Notes under the pieces: model-generated
Databases searched by the model: none
What the model saw: the letters and a program-made list of their open reading frames with translations, nothing else
Told to the model about the DNA's origin: nothing
In this document: positions 1 to 7,991 of the stretch, piece after piece
How the letters are laid out: the number at the start of each line of letters is the position of its first letter
How positions within the stretch are numbered: position 1 is the first letter of the stretch
Made by a program: the position numbers and the translations under genes
Assembly: GCA_947624045.1 (NCBI GenBank)
Contig: CANQIL010000005.1
Location: 1-64,000 of the forward strand
Length of the DNA stretch: 64,000 bases
Origin: an uncultured Bacilli bacterium
GTDB lineage: Bacteria > Bacillota_I > Bacilli_A > RF39 > UBA660
Direction of reading: 5' to 3'

Positions 1-82
1 ACTAATATAGAAAAACTGATATTTGAAATTATTCCAAGTATCAGTTAATCTTTATAATTTTTAAGCGATTGCCATATGTTGC

Positions 83-111
83 TTGCTTTTTTTAAACACT
101 TATACTATAAT
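83..111 (+). promoter_or_regulatory. Promoter of the HPt-receiver gene
   Basis: TTGCTT (83-88) and TATAAT (106-111) are 17 bp apart, a near-consensus sigma-A promoter 27 bp before the start codon at 138. Bases 1-82 hold only a weak inverted repeat (AACTGATA/TATCAGTT near 13-47), possibly the end of an upstream transcript. Confidence 0.7.
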
Positions 112-137
112 TTTGTTATAGAAAGTAGGGTTTTGAA

Positions 138-932
138 ATGAGAAATATTAGTTTTTTAAAACAAAGTGGTGTTAATGTTGATAAGAGTTTAGAAATCTTT
201 GGTGATATTGAAACCTATAATGATACGATAGGTGAATTTTTAATTAGTATTGAAGATAAGTTAACTAAATTAAAAGGATTTATGGATGCTAAAGATATGG
301 CTAATTATGCTATTTATGTTCATTCATTAAAAAGTGATGCGAGAAATTTTGGTTTTGAAGAGTTAGAACAAATTGCTCAAGAGCAAGAGATGAAAAGTAA
401 AATGAATGATAGTTATTATATAATAGAAAACTTTGATAAATTAGCGCAAGTTGTTTTAAAAACTAAAAATATTGTCAAAGCTTATATGAGTGATGTTGAT
501 AAATTAAGTACAGAAAAAATAGTTTCTAATACCGATGGTTATGATAGTAAAACTATTTTAGTAGTAGATGACTCCAATATTATTAGAAACTTTGTTAAGA
601 GAATATTTAGTGATGATTATGCCGTTGGTGTAGCAGAAGATGGGGCTGAAGCTATTGATATAATTGAAAAAAATAAAAGTAATAACAATATTGTAGCGAT
701 ACTACTTGATTTAAATATGCCTAAAGTAGATGGATTTAAAGTACTTGACTATATGCAAGAGAATAATCTATTTGAAAAAATACCAGTATCAATTATATCA
801 GGAGATTCAACTAAAGAAACAATTGATAGAGCTTTTACTTATAAAATAGTTGATATGCTTAGTAAGCCATTTAATAATGATGATGTTAAAAGAGTAGTTG
901 AAAAAACCATTCTTTATCAAAATATGAAATAA
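138..932 (+). CDS. HPt domain - receiver domain protein
   Basis: A 264-residue two-domain phosphorelay protein. Residues about 25-115 form an HPt-like helical bundle with the phospho-acceptor motif HSLKSDARNFG (His near residue 63). Residues about 140-262 form a CheY-like receiver: acidic pair in LVVDDS, phospho-acceptor Asp in LLDLNMPKVDG, Thr/Ser in SIISGDS and the conserved Lys in LSKPF. There is no histidine kinase catalytic domain and no DNA-binding or enzymatic output domain, so it probably passes phosphate or binds a partner rather than acting as a transcription factor. No kinase gene is adjacent; a kinase would have to be encoded elsewhere. It has its own promoter and ends in a hairpin shared with the convergent gene. 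The domain calls are secure, the pathway unknown. Confidence 0.85.
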   Translation: MRNISFLKQSGVNVDKSLEIFGDIETYNDTIGEFLISIEDKLTKLKGFMDAKDMANYAIYVHSLKSDARNFGFEELEQIAQEQEMKSKMNDSYYIIENFDKLAQVVLKTKNIVKAYMSDVDKLSTEKIVSNTDGYDSKTILVVDDSNIIRNFVKRIFSDDYAVGVAEDGAEAIDIIEKNKSNNNIVAILLDLNMPKVDGFKVLDYMQENNLFEKIPVSIISGDSTKETIDRAFTYKIVDMLSKPFNNDDVKRVVEKTILYQNMK

Positions 933-967
933 AATACCAGTAGTTATTTAACTATTGGTATTTTTGT
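933..967. terminator. Bidirectional intrinsic terminator
   Basis: ATACCAgTAGTT / AACTAtTGGTAT stem around a short AT loop, followed by a T-run on + and preceded by an A-run, between two convergent genes. It overlaps the last codons of the minus-strand gene. Confidence 0.75.
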
Positions 968-1264
968 ATTTAACTTTAGTTCTTTAGCAGTACCTAGAGG
1001 GAGAAAATAAATATTTTTAGTTTTAAACTTAAAAATATATTTTTCTGAACGGACATTTTCTAATAAAGAGATAATTATATTATTTTTATCAGTTAGAACA
1101 ATATCAATATTTTGACATAGAAAATTAGTACTAATCCATCTCTTATTAGGAAAGTAAAGACCATAATCTATTTTTTCTAAAACAAATTTTAAGCCTTTAA
1201 AACGTTCTGAAAAACTAGTTAATTCATAAAGTTCTATTTTTTTATTTTTAATTTTTAAATACAT
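944..1264 (-). CDS. DUF192-like small protein
   Basis: A 106-residue protein. The ATG at 1264 is chosen because GGTGAT lies 5 bp upstream; a TTG four codons earlier would destroy that site. The pattern FSERFKGLKF near the N-terminus, a central beta-rich stretch with NIDIVLTDKNNII, and the ending FLPLGTAKELKLNTKIPI resemble DUF192 proteins (compare their RGLMFR, LDILFLD and ELPAGTAE elements). Most DUF192 proteins carry a signal peptide or an FWMKN motif; neither is evident here, so this is either a divergent cytoplasmic member or an unrelated small beta-barrel. Its function is unknown. It is a single gene convergent with the HPt-receiver gene. Confidence 0.5.
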   Translation of the reverse strand: MYLKIKNKKIELYELTSFSERFKGLKFVLEKIDYGLYFPNKRWISTNFLCQNIDIVLTDKNNIIISLLENVRSEKYIFKFKTKNIYFLPLGTAKELKLNTKIPIVK

Positions 1265-1374
1265 AATAATCACCAATTAAAATATTAAAATAATTGTATC
1301 ATATAATATTTTGAAAAGAAACTTTATAATCTTAAAAAAATATGATATTATATAAAAAAAGAGGAGGTAGAAGT

Positions 1375-2097
1375 ATGAGTGGACATTCAAAATGGGCAAC
1401 AATTCATCGTAAGAAAGGTTTATTAGATGCTGCGAGGGGAAAAGTTTTTCAAAAATTAGCTAAAGAAATCATGGTAGCAGCTAGAGCTGGAGGTCCTGAT
1501 GTAAGTCAAAATGCATCACTTCGTTTAGCTGTAGATAAAGCTAAAGCGCAAAATATGCCTAAAGATAATATTCAAAAGGCTATTGAAAAAGCTAGTGGTG
1601 GAGTAGATGGCGCTAATTATGAATCAGTTAGATATGAGGGTTATGGTCATGGTGGCGTAGCTTTTATGGTTGATTGCTTAACCGATAATCGAAATAGAAC
1701 AGCTTCCCAAGTTAGAAGTGCTTTTACTAAAGCAGGTGGTAATTTAGGAACAGATGGTTCAGTAAGTTATATGTTTAATAGACTTGGCTCTATTGTGATA
1801 CCTTCTGATTATGATGAAGATAGTATTATGTTAAGTGTTTTAGATGCGGGAGCTTCCGATTTTGAAAGAATTGAAAATACCTATATTATCACAACACCAG
1901 CTGATAGTTTTGTAAACGTTCGGGAAGCCTTAGAAAAAGAAGGCGTTAAAGAATTTTTAGAATGTGAGCTTACTTATGTACCAACAATGGAAGTTACTCT
2001 TGATGATGAGGGATGCGAGAAAGTTCATAAGTTAGTTGATGCTTTAGAAGACTTAGATGATGTTCAAGATGTATATTATAATTTAAAAGAAGATTAA
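1375..2097 (+). CDS. yebC: YebC/PmpR family regulatory or translation factor
   Basis: A 240-residue member of the YebC/TACO1 family, recognised by the near-invariant N-terminus SGHSKWATIHRKKG and by NMPKDNIQKAIEKASG, YEGYGHGGVA and the glycine-rich LGTDGSVSYMFNR. Members bind nucleic acid. They were described as transcription regulators and more recently linked to relief of ribosome stalling at proline stretches. The start at 1375 is preceded by GAGGAGGT at 7-bp spacing; an in-frame ATG at 1342 lies before that site and is not used. In several Bacilli this gene sits close to ruvAB, as here. It is followed by its own terminator. The family assignment is secure. Confidence 0.95.
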   Translation: MSGHSKWATIHRKKGLLDAARGKVFQKLAKEIMVAARAGGPDVSQNASLRLAVDKAKAQNMPKDNIQKAIEKASGGVDGANYESVRYEGYGHGGVAFMVDCLTDNRNRTASQVRSAFTKAGGNLGTDGSVSYMFNRLGSIVIPSDYDEDSIMLSVLDAGASDFERIENTYIITTPADSFVNVREALEKEGVKEFLECELTYVPTMEVTLDDEGCEKVHKLVDALEDLDDVQDVYYNLKED

Positions 2098-2103
2098 GAT
2101 AAA

Positions 2104-2131
2104 AATTGCCACTATTTAGGCAGTTTTTTTG
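2104..2131 (+). terminator. Intrinsic terminator after yebC
   Basis: ATTGCC / GGCAGT stem with an 8-base loop followed by seven T, starting seven bases after the yebC stop. Confidence 0.75.
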
Positions 2132-2146
2132 TTTGAAGCAAAAAAT

Positions 2147-2175
2147 TTGACAAACGAACGTAAGTATGATACTAT
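2147..2175 (+). promoter_or_regulatory. Promoter of the ruvA-ruvB-queA operon
   Basis: TTGACA (2147-2152), a 17-bp spacer and TACTAT (2170-2175). The spacer contains the SOS-box-like sequence listed separately. Confidence 0.75.
2155..2168 (+). promoter_or_regulatory. Candidate LexA (SOS) box
   Basis: CGAACGTAAGTATG lies wholly inside the -35/-10 spacer. The Gram-positive LexA consensus is CGAACRNRYGTTYG; this copy deviates at the Y and at one T of the right half. ruvAB belongs to the LexA regulon in B. subtilis, so location and sequence agree. Confidence 0.5.
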
Positions 2176-2238
2176 GCTTTTAGAGATATTTGCTAAAAGA
2201 GAGTTAATGCTTTATAATATATAAATGGAGTGATTAAG

Positions 2239-2802
2239 ATGTATGATTATATAATTGGAAAAATTACTAATATTAAGAATAATGCTATTGTTTTAGAGAA
2301 TAGTGGGATAGGCTATTTAGTGTATGTATCTAATCCTTATTCATTTGAAATAGGTAGTGAAGTAAAAGTTTATCTTTACCAACAAATTAAAGAAGATGAA
2401 AATTCTTTGTTTGGGTTTAAAACTAATGAAGAAAAAGAGTTATTTTTAAAGCTTATTAGTGTAAAGGGATTGGGTTGCAAAATGGCGCTTCCTATCTTAG
2501 CCGTTGGTTCTATTGAGGGAATAATGGATGCGATAGAAAGAGAAAATATCTTATATTTAAAAAAATTTCCGAAAATTGGGGAGAAATTAGCTAAACAGAT
2601 AATTCTTGATTTAAAAGGCAAACTTGAATTTATTGGTGTTGGTATTTCCGATGATGAAGTTGATACGCAAGAAGAGTTGAAAGAAGTATTAATAAATTTA
2701 GGTTATAAAGAAAAAGAAATAAAACCAGTATTAAATCAAGTTGATAAGTCTTTATCAATTGAAAATCAAGTAAAGGAAGCTTTAAAGTTATTATTAAAAT
2801 AA
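2239..2802 (+). CDS. ruvA: Holliday junction DNA helicase subunit RuvA
   Basis: RuvA (187 residues) binds four-way junctions as a tetramer and positions RuvB for branch migration. The N-terminal OB fold begins MYDYIIGKITNIKNN and contains GIGYLVYVSNP. Two helix-hairpin-helix motifs follow (LISVKGLGCKMAL and LKKFPKIGEKLAKQIILDL, about residues 75-125). The C-terminal RuvB-binding helices are at about 140-187. The ATG at 2239 has GGAGTG upstream; an in-frame GTG at 2230 overlaps that site and is rejected. It is the first gene of an operon with an unknown gene, ruvB and queA, and is probably damage-inducible through the box in its promoter. Confidence 0.97.
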   Translation: MYDYIIGKITNIKNNAIVLENSGIGYLVYVSNPYSFEIGSEVKVYLYQQIKEDENSLFGFKTNEEKELFLKLISVKGLGCKMALPILAVGSIEGIMDAIERENILYLKKFPKIGEKLAKQIILDLKGKLEFIGVGISDDEVDTQEELKEVLINLGYKEKEIKPVLNQVDKSLSIENQVKEALKLLLK

Positions 2803-2803
2803 T

Positions 2804-3184
2804 ATGAAAGTAATTAATCTAACTAATAAAAAGAAAGAATATATTTTTGAAGAAGTAGCTAATATGCTTACTGAGCTAAGTGAATATGAAATAAAGATAT
2901 CTTTAAATAGAGAAAGTTTAAGAATAATATTTGAAGAAATTTATGGTATGTATGAAAAAAATAATATTAGTATTGGCGAGTTTAGATTAGATATTTTAAC
3001 TTACTTTAATGAAATAATGGCTAGTTGTTTAGAAGAGAATGAGGAATTTTCTTATGAATATGTGCTTGATGGTTTTAAGTACTTTCAAAGAATTTATTCA
3101 CCTGTTGAAATAACTACTAAAGAAATGGCTAAGACTTTAAAGAAAACTAGAAAGAAATTAGGAGGAGTAGATAATGGAAAATGA
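2804..3184 (+). CDS. Hypothetical protein inserted between ruvA and ruvB
   Basis: A 126-residue, mostly helical, charged, soluble protein with no family I recognise. Its start codon follows the ruvA stop by one base and its last 11 bases overlap ruvB (ATGGAAAATGA), so translation is probably coupled on both sides. The C-terminus is very basic ([11 protein letters not shown]). The ruvB ribosome site AGGAGGAG lies within its final codons. In most Bacilli ruvA and ruvB are directly adjacent, so this co-translated gene may have a role in junction processing or only in setting RuvB levels; nothing in the sequence decides between these. Confidence 0.8.
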   Translation: MKVINLTNKKKEYIFEEVANMLTELSEYEIKISLNRESLRIIFEEIYGMYEKNNISIGEFRLDILTYFNEIMASCLEENEEFSYEYVLDGFKYFQRIYSPVEITTKEMAKTLKKTRKKLGGVDNGK

Positions 3185-4181
3185 GAGTGTTATAAAAAAT
3201 TATGAATTAGTTGATGATAATATAATTGATAATACCATTAGGCCAGAGAGTATTGAAGAATATGTTGGTCAAAATGATGTTAAAGAAAATATAAAAGTAT
3301 TTGTTGAAGCAGCCAAGATGCGTAATGAGCCTTTAGACCATGTATTATTATATGGCCCTCCCGGATTGGGTAAGACAACTTTAGCTTTTATAATTGCGCA
3401 TGAGTTGGGAACAAAAATAAAAACAGCCAGTGGACCTAGTATTGAAAAAAGTGGAGATTTAGCGGCTATTTTATCTACTCTTGACCCGGGCGATGTTTTA
3501 TTTATCGATGAAATTCATAGAATGCCTCGTTATATAGAAGAAATTCTTTATCCAGCTATGGAAGATTTTTCTTTAGATATCATTATTGGTAGTGAAGGTA
3601 ATAGCCGTAATATTAAAATAGACTTGCCACCTTTTACTTTAGTTGGTGCCACAACTAGAGCAGGAGATTTGTCTTCACCTTTACGAGACCGTTTTGGGAT
3701 TATTTCTAAGCTACAATATTATACTATTGAGGAGTTAACGGCTATTATCAAAAGAACATCACGAGTTTTAGATATGCCTATTTCCGATGAGGCAGCTTTA
3801 GAGCTTGCTAAAAGGAGTAGAGGAACACCACGTATTGCGAATAGACTTTTTAAGCGAGTTAGAGATTTTGCTATGGTAAAAAAATTAAAAGAGATTGATT
3901 TAGAAACAACTAGTGAAGCCTTAGACCGCCTTAAAATAGATAAAATAGGTTTAGATAATACTGATCATGAATTACTACTTGCCATCATTAATAAATTTAA
4001 TGGTGGACCAGTTGGTATTGAAGCTATTAGTAGTTCCATAGGAGAAGAAGTTACAACTATCGAAGATGTATATGAGCCATACTTACTTCAAGCAGGTCTT
4101 TTAAAAAGAACAGCGCGGGGTAGAGTTGTGACTGATAAAGCTTATGAAGTATTAGGAATAAGCAAAGTTAAAAAGGAATGA
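3174..4181 (+). CDS. ruvB: Holliday junction branch migration ATPase RuvB
   Basis: RuvB (335 residues) is the hexameric AAA+ motor that pulls DNA through the RuvA-bound junction. Seen: N-terminal [11 protein letters not shown], Walker [12 protein letters not shown] (about residue 60), Walker [10 protein letters not shown], sensor 1 LVGATTRAG, the arginine finger region SSPLRDRFG, and the C-terminal winged helix ending in [16 protein letters not shown]. The length is normal for the family. A strong GGAGGAG lies 7 bp before the ATG. It ends in TGA, five bases before queA. Confidence 0.98.
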   Translation: MENESVIKNYELVDDNIIDNTIRPESIEEYVGQNDVKENIKVFVEAAKMRNEPLDHVLLYGPPGLGKTTLAFIIAHELGTKIKTASGPSIEKSGDLAAILSTLDPGDVLFIDEIHRMPRYIEEILYPAMEDFSLDIIIGSEGNSRNIKIDLPPFTLVGATTRAGDLSSPLRDRFGIISKLQYYTIEELTAIIKRTSRVLDMPISDEAALELAKRSRGTPRIANRLFKRVRDFAMVKKLKEIDLETTSEALDRLKIDKIGLDNTDHELLLAIINKFNGGPVGIEAISSSIGEEVTTIEDVYEPYLLQAGLLKRTARGRVVTDKAYEVLGISKVKKE

Positions 4182-4185
4182 TTTT

Positions 4186-5211
4186 ATGACATTAGATGAT
4201 TTTGATTATGAATTAGATGAAAAACTTATTGCTCAGAGTCCTCTTTTAAAAAGAGATACTTCTAAGTTAATGGTTTTGGATAGAAAAACAGGAGAGATAG
4301 AACATAAGAAATTTACGAATATTTTAGATTATTTAGAAAAAGGAGATACTTTAGTACTTAATGATACTAAGGTATTACCAGCCAGATTAATTGGGGAAAA
4401 GGAAGAAACTAAAGCTATTATTGAAGTGTTACTTTTACATAATATAGAAAATGATGTTTGGGAATGTCTTGTTAAACCAGCTAGACGTATTAAAGAAGGA
4501 ACGGTTGTTTCTTTTGGAAATGGTAAATTAAAGGCTAAATGTTTAGAAGAAAAAGCTGAGGGTATTAGAATATTTGACTTTTCTTATGAAGGCATTTTTC
4601 TAGAAATATTAGAAGAGTTAGGTACTATGCCTTTACCGCCTTATATTCATGAGCAATTGCAAGACCAAAGTAGATATCAAACAGTATATGCAAGAGAAGT
4701 AGGTAGTGCAGCTGCACCTACGGCAGGATTACATTTTACGGAAGAGTTACTAGAAAAAATAAAAGCAAAGGGCGTAAATATTGTCTATATTACTTTACAT
4801 GTTGGCTTAGGAACATTTAGGCCTGTAAATGTTTCTAAGATAGAAGAACATAAGATGCATAGCGAATACTATCATATGACAAAAGAAGTAGCAGATACTT
4901 TAACAAAGACAAGACAGAATAAGAAGAAAATTATTGCAGTTGGGACTACTTCAACTAGAACATTAGAAACAATAATGGCTAAATATAATGAGTTTAGAGA
5001 GTGTAGTGGTTATACTGATATTTTTATCTATCCACCATATGAGTTTAAGGGAATTGACGCTTTAATTACCAATTTCCATTTACCTAAATCAACTCTTTTA
5101 ATGTTGGTATCGGCTTTTAGTAGCAGAGAGTTTATCTTAAACGCTTATAATGAAGCTATTAAAAATAATTATCGATTCTTCTCTTTTGGAGATGCAATGT
5201 TCTTAAAATAA
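4186..5211 (+). CDS. queA: S-adenosylmethionine:tRNA ribosyltransferase-isomerase QueA
   Basis: QueA (341 residues) transfers and isomerises the ribosyl part of AdoMet onto preQ1 at tRNA position 34, giving epoxyqueuosine. Diagnostic stretches are [12 protein letters not shown], the conserved [13 protein letters not shown] and [19 protein letters not shown]-type [10 protein letters not shown], and [17 protein letters not shown] near the C-terminus. It is the last gene of the ruvA operon. In B. subtilis tgt follows directly; here tgt is about 34 kb away, so the queA-tgt pair has been separated. A bidirectional terminator follows. Confidence 0.97.
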   Translation: MTLDDFDYELDEKLIAQSPLLKRDTSKLMVLDRKTGEIEHKKFTNILDYLEKGDTLVLNDTKVLPARLIGEKEETKAIIEVLLLHNIENDVWECLVKPARRIKEGTVVSFGNGKLKAKCLEEKAEGIRIFDFSYEGIFLEILEELGTMPLPPYIHEQLQDQSRYQTVYAREVGSAAAPTAGLHFTEELLEKIKAKGVNIVYITLHVGLGTFRPVNVSKIEEHKMHSEYYHMTKEVADTLTKTRQNKKKIIAVGTTSTRTLETIMAKYNEFRECSGYTDIFIYPPYEFKGIDALITNFHLPKSTLLMLVSAFSSREFILNAYNEAIKNNYRFFSFGDAMFLK

Positions 5212-5248
5212 AAATATAGGAAGTCTAAATTTTTCTTCCTATATTTTC
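5212..5248. terminator. Bidirectional terminator between queA and the XRE gene
   Basis: Perfect 10-bp stem ATATAGGAAG (5214-5223) / CTTCCTATAT (5235-5244), with T- and A-runs on the respective sides. Confidence 0.85.
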
Positions 5249-5458
5249 TGTATTAATTTCATCATTTGTATTTTTATTTTTAAAGATTATTTTGTAGTCA
5301 CAAGCTGTGGCTATTTTTTCTATTATTTCAAAGGTTGGTTGAATTTTGCCTGTTTCATATTGTGATATAGTGTTTTGAGGGATATTAGTCATTTCAGATA
5401 TTTCATTTTGCATTAATCTTTTATTCTTCCTCATTGCTTTTAAGATTTGCCCAATCAT
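5225..5458 (-). CDS. XRE-family repressor of surface-protein cassette 1
   Basis: A 77-residue Cro/CI-type helix-turn-helix protein. The HTH covers about residues 5-60, with LMQNEISEMTNIPQNTIS forming helices 2-3 and YETGKIQPTFEII the conserved following segment. A short polar tail follows; there is no sensor or dimerisation domain. It starts at an ATG with GGTGAT upstream. It is divergent from the 672-residue secreted protein at 5581 and separated from it by two perfect palindromes, which makes it the likely repressor of that gene and perhaps of itself. It is shorter and less similar to the other two cassette regulators than they are to each other: it lacks their KEPYP-like tail. Confidence 0.85.
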   Translation of the reverse strand: MIGQILKAMRKNKRLMQNEISEMTNIPQNTISQYETGKIQPTFEIIEKIATACDYKIIFKNKNTNDEINTENIGRKI

Positions 5459-5502
5459 TTTACATCACCAAAAGAATTATCTCATTTTTAAAGTGAAAAT
5501 TC

Positions 5503-5559
5503 TTGAAATATCTGTAATACAGATATATAATTAAATTAATAATATCTGTTTAACAGATA
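5503..5559 (+). promoter_or_regulatory. Promoter and twin operators of cassette 1
   Basis: TTGAAA (5503-5508), 17-bp spacer, TATAAT (5526-5531). Operator 1, ATATCTGTaatACAGATAT (5508-5526), fills the spacer exactly. Operator 2, TATCTGTTtAACAGATA (5543-5559), lies downstream of the start point. Centres are 34 bp apart. Binding at operator 1 would exclude RNA polymerase. Confidence 0.8.
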
Positions 5560-5580
5560 AGTAAATTGGTTGGTGGTTAT

Positions 5581-7599
5581 ATGAATAGTAGAAAAACTAA
5601 ATTAATTATAATAGCTTGTCTATGTGTGGCAGTACTTGGTTTATCAATTGGCTATGCTTTATTATCAACAAGATTAAATATAACAGGTACCGCTAAAGTA
5701 CCAGCTAATATGTGGAACGTAGTATTTTTAAAAAAAGATGTTATTATAACTCCAACAGGTATGGCAAAATGTAGTTTAGGAAATATTGAAGGAACTAGTA
5801 TTTCCGGAATGAGTGTAGAATTTACTAAACCAGGTGATGCTTGTACTTTTAGTATTCCTGTAGAAAATACAGGTAACATTTCCGCAAAATTAGTTGATGT
5901 TACAGGAAAAAGTTCTAATTTAACATTTGTAGGTAGTGGTAAGACTGCTTTAAGTGATCAAGATTTATTAAAAAGTAATGTAGTATATGAGGTCAATTAT
6001 GGTAAAACAGCTATTAATGGAAATACTGATTTTTCAAGTATTGACTTATTAAAAGCAACCACTAAAGAAACAGTAACTTTAAGAGTAACCTTTAATCATG
6101 ATGCCGAGGATATTCCTAAAAATCCTGTAACAATAGGAGGTTTAGATAGAGGTTTTATCTTTGAAAGTTTAACCCAAGAAGAAAGCGAAGGACAAAGTGG
6201 ATCAAGCTTAGATAATATACCAAATCCGCCTGAGTTAAATGGAGATATGATACCAGTCTATTATGAAGCAACTAGTGATACAGAAGGCACATGGAAGAAA
6301 GCTGATATAAATAATGAAAATAATAATTGGTATGATTATAGTGAACAAAAGTGGGCTAATGCCGTAACAGTTACTTCTGATATAAGAGAAGAAATAAAAA
6401 AAGCTCCTGTTGGAACACCAATTGATATGAATAATATAAACACAATGTGGGTGTGGATACCAAGATATTCTTATACGATAAAAAGCGAAGATGGTGAAAA
6501 TTATTATGGAAAAGCTAGTTTTGGAAACACTAATCCAACTCAGGTTTTGCCTGGTGAAATAGATGTAAAGTTTGTATCAAAAGTAACAGAAACGGGAACA
6601 GCTCAATATACAGGAAGTAATCCAACAAATTGGCGAACCAATGAAGCCTTTGATTTTGGAGGTGAAAAGAAAAGTGGAATATGGGTCGGTAAATTTGAAA
6701 TAACAGGCAATTTATCAACATCAACAGAAGTTCAAGCATGTACAAATGAAACATGTGATGTAAGTAAAGTAACTATAAAACCAGATGCATCCTCTTTAAA
6801 AAATCAAACAGTAAGTAGCTTTTTCTATATGGCAAGAAGTATGCAAGTAAGTTATGATGATACCTATGGATTTAATGCAACTAGTGGTGATTTACACATG
6901 ATAAAAAATGATGAATGGGGAGCCGTTGCCTACTTATCGCAAAGTAAGTATGGCAAATATGGTAACAGTGATTATACTGGAATCAATAAAGAAATATACA
7001 TAAATAATCATATAAGTAAGACCGGCTATAGTGGAGGAAATCCCAATGCAAGTGAAAATGATGCGAAGTATGTATATAATGACATGACTAACTTAGAAAC
7101 AGGACAAGGCCAAGCCGGCCCAGGCGCTTCAACAACTGGAAACATATATGGATTATATGATATGAGTGGAGGGGCCTATGAATATGTAATGGGTGTTTTA
7201 GAGTACGATGCTCAAGGAATGAAAGATAATGAAGAAAAAATCGCAACAGGATCATCAGGATTTAAAGGCTTAAGTAGTAGTGGAAGTTTAATAGGAAAAT
7301 ATGATTTGCCAAATGAGAAATACTATAATAAATACAAAAGTGCTAATCCAACATCAAGTACTTGGTCATCAGCTAAACCAGAATCAGCTTGTAACGGTGG
7401 AATCTGTTATGGGCATGCTTTATCAGAAACTTCAAGTTGGTACGGTGATTCTGCACATTTTATTTACCGTAGTTCTTCGTGGTTTGTACGCGGCGGCTCT
7501 TGTAGTTCTATCACGAGTGCAGGAATTTTCTACACGTATAACGTGAATGGCAATTCCAACAACAACACTCGCTCTTGCCGTTTGGTTTTCACTCCATAA
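5581..7599 (+). CDS. Secreted protein with FGE-sulfatase/C-type-lectin-like C-terminus (cassette 1)
   Basis: A 672-residue secreted protein. Residues 1-30 are a SipW-type signal/anchor: basic MNSRKTK, then a hydrophobic stretch ending LGLSIGYALLS. Residues about 35-200 are a beta-rich domain starting ITGTAKV, like TasA/camelysin-type N-termini. A polar linker leads to a C-terminal half with NTMWVWIPRYSY, GIWVGKFE, NIYGLYDMSGGAYEYVMG and a closing W-RGG-AGIFY-CRLVFTP. These match the order of landmarks in FGE-sulfatase (formylglycine-generating-enzyme-like) domains, the fold used by many hypervariable lectin-like proteins. Catalytic residues are not evident, so ligand binding is more likely than enzymatic activity. 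The start at 5581 has GGTGGT at 5 bp; an upstream in-frame TTG (5566) is rejected. The last ~160 bp have unusual composition (separate entry). Paralogues are at 7992 and 46751. Confidence 0.8.
   Translation: MNSRKTKLIIIACLCVAVLGLSIGYALLSTRLNITGTAKVPANMWNVVFLKKDVIITPTGMAKCSLGNIEGTSISGMSVEFTKPGDACTFSIPVENTGNISAKLVDVTGKSSNLTFVGSGKTALSDQDLLKSNVVYEVNYGKTAINGNTDFSSIDLLKATTKETVTLRVTFNHDAEDIPKNPVTIGGLDRGFIFESLTQEESEGQSGSSLDNIPNPPELNGDMIPVYYEATSDTEGTWKKADINNENNNWYDYSEQKWANAVTVTSDIREEIKKAPVGTPIDMNNINTMWVWIPRYSYTIKSEDGENYYGKASFGNTNPTQVLPGEIDVKFVSKVTETGTAQYTGSNPTNWRTNEAFDFGGEKKSGIWVGKFEITGNLSTSTEVQACTNETCDVSKVTIKPDASSLKNQTVSSFFYMARSMQVSYDDTYGFNATSGDLHMIKNDEWGAVAYLSQSKYGKYGNSDYTGINKEIYINNHISKTGYSGGNPNASENDAKYVYNDMTNLETGQGQAGPGASTTGNIYGLYDMSGGAYEYVMGVLEYDAQGMKDNEEKIATGSSGFKGLSSSGSLIGKYDLPNEKYYNKYKSANPTSSTWSSAKPESACNGGICYGHALSETSSWYGDSAHFIYRSSSWFVRGGSCSSITSAGIFYTYNVNGNSNNNTRSCRLVFTP
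7440..7599 (+). other. Candidate variable region at the 3' end of cassette 1
   Basis: This stretch is visibly richer in G+C than the rest of the gene. It uses codons rare elsewhere in the window (CGC, GGC, TCC, TTG, TTC). Between the conserved Trp and the terminal CRLV almost every non-structural codon ends in C or T (for example AGT TCT, TGT AGT TCT ATC, AAC AAC AAC). This NNY pattern is what adenine mutagenesis of AAY codons would leave. Structural positions (W, RG, GIF, RLV-TP) are kept relative to the two paralogues while surface positions differ almost completely. No template copy or reverse transcriptase is visible in the window. Confidence 0.45.
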
Positions 7600-7602
7600 T
7601 AA

Positions 7603-7623
7603 AACAGCAATTTTTTTGCTGTT
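7603..7623. terminator. Bidirectional terminator / hairpin after cassette 1
   Basis: Perfect 8-bp stem AACAGCAA / TTGCTGTT with a 5-T loop, three bases after the stop codon, between convergent genes. A hairpin just after a variable region is also typical of retroelement targets, so it may have two roles. Confidence 0.7.
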
Positions 7624-7625
7624 AG

Positions 7626-7859
7626 TTAATTATTATCCTTAACGATTGATTTTGGATATGGTTTTCTTTCATCGGTTCTATATAGTAAATAATCAACACT
7701 AGTATGATAAAAATCTGCTAGTTTTTTTAATGTATCAATAGGTATACTAATTTTTTCTAATTCATATTTACTATAATTAGATTGATCTATATTTAGATAT
7801 TTAGCTATATCTTTTTGATATAAATCTTTATCTTCTCTTAATTCTTTTAATCTATTCAT
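7626..7859 (-). CDS. XRE-family repressor of surface-protein cassette 2
   Basis: A 77-residue Cro/CI-type helix-turn-helix protein: MNRLKELREDKDLYQKD, then YLNIDQSNYSKYELEK as the recognition region and LKKLADFYHTSVDYLLY as the closing helices. The tail DERKPYPKS resembles the IKEPYPRK tail of the cassette 3 regulator, so these two are close paralogues. It is divergent from the secreted protein at 7992, with two palindromes between them, and is the probable repressor of that gene. Operator 1 also lies just upstream of its own coding start, so autoregulation is likely. Confidence 0.87.
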   Translation of the reverse strand: MNRLKELREDKDLYQKDIAKYLNIDQSNYSKYELEKISIPIDTLKKLADFYHTSVDYLLYRTDERKPYPKSIVKDNN

Positions 7860-7904
7860 ATTATCACGACCTAAATTACTTTTATCATAGTTATAAAATA
7901 ACTA

Positions 7905-7961
7905 TTGACATATAGGCAGATTTTACCTATAATATTTTTTAAATAGGTAATATATACCTAT
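7905..7961 (+). promoter_or_regulatory. Promoter and twin operators of cassette 2
   Basis: Consensus promoter TTGACA (7905-7910), 17 bp, TATAAT (7928-7933). Operator 1, ATAGGCAgatttTACCTAT (7912-7930), sits within the spacer and -10. Operator 2, ATAGGTAatataTACCTAT (7943-7961), has its centre 31 bp further on. The half-site differs from those of cassettes 1 and 3. Confidence 0.85.
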
Positions 7962-7991
7962 AGGATTAGAACGATTTTTAAAGAGGTAAAT

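Noticed and set aside
7301-7546. Alternative plus-strand open frame inside the cassette 1 gene
   Set aside because: It is a frame shadow of the secreted-protein gene, with no ribosome site or promoter of its own.
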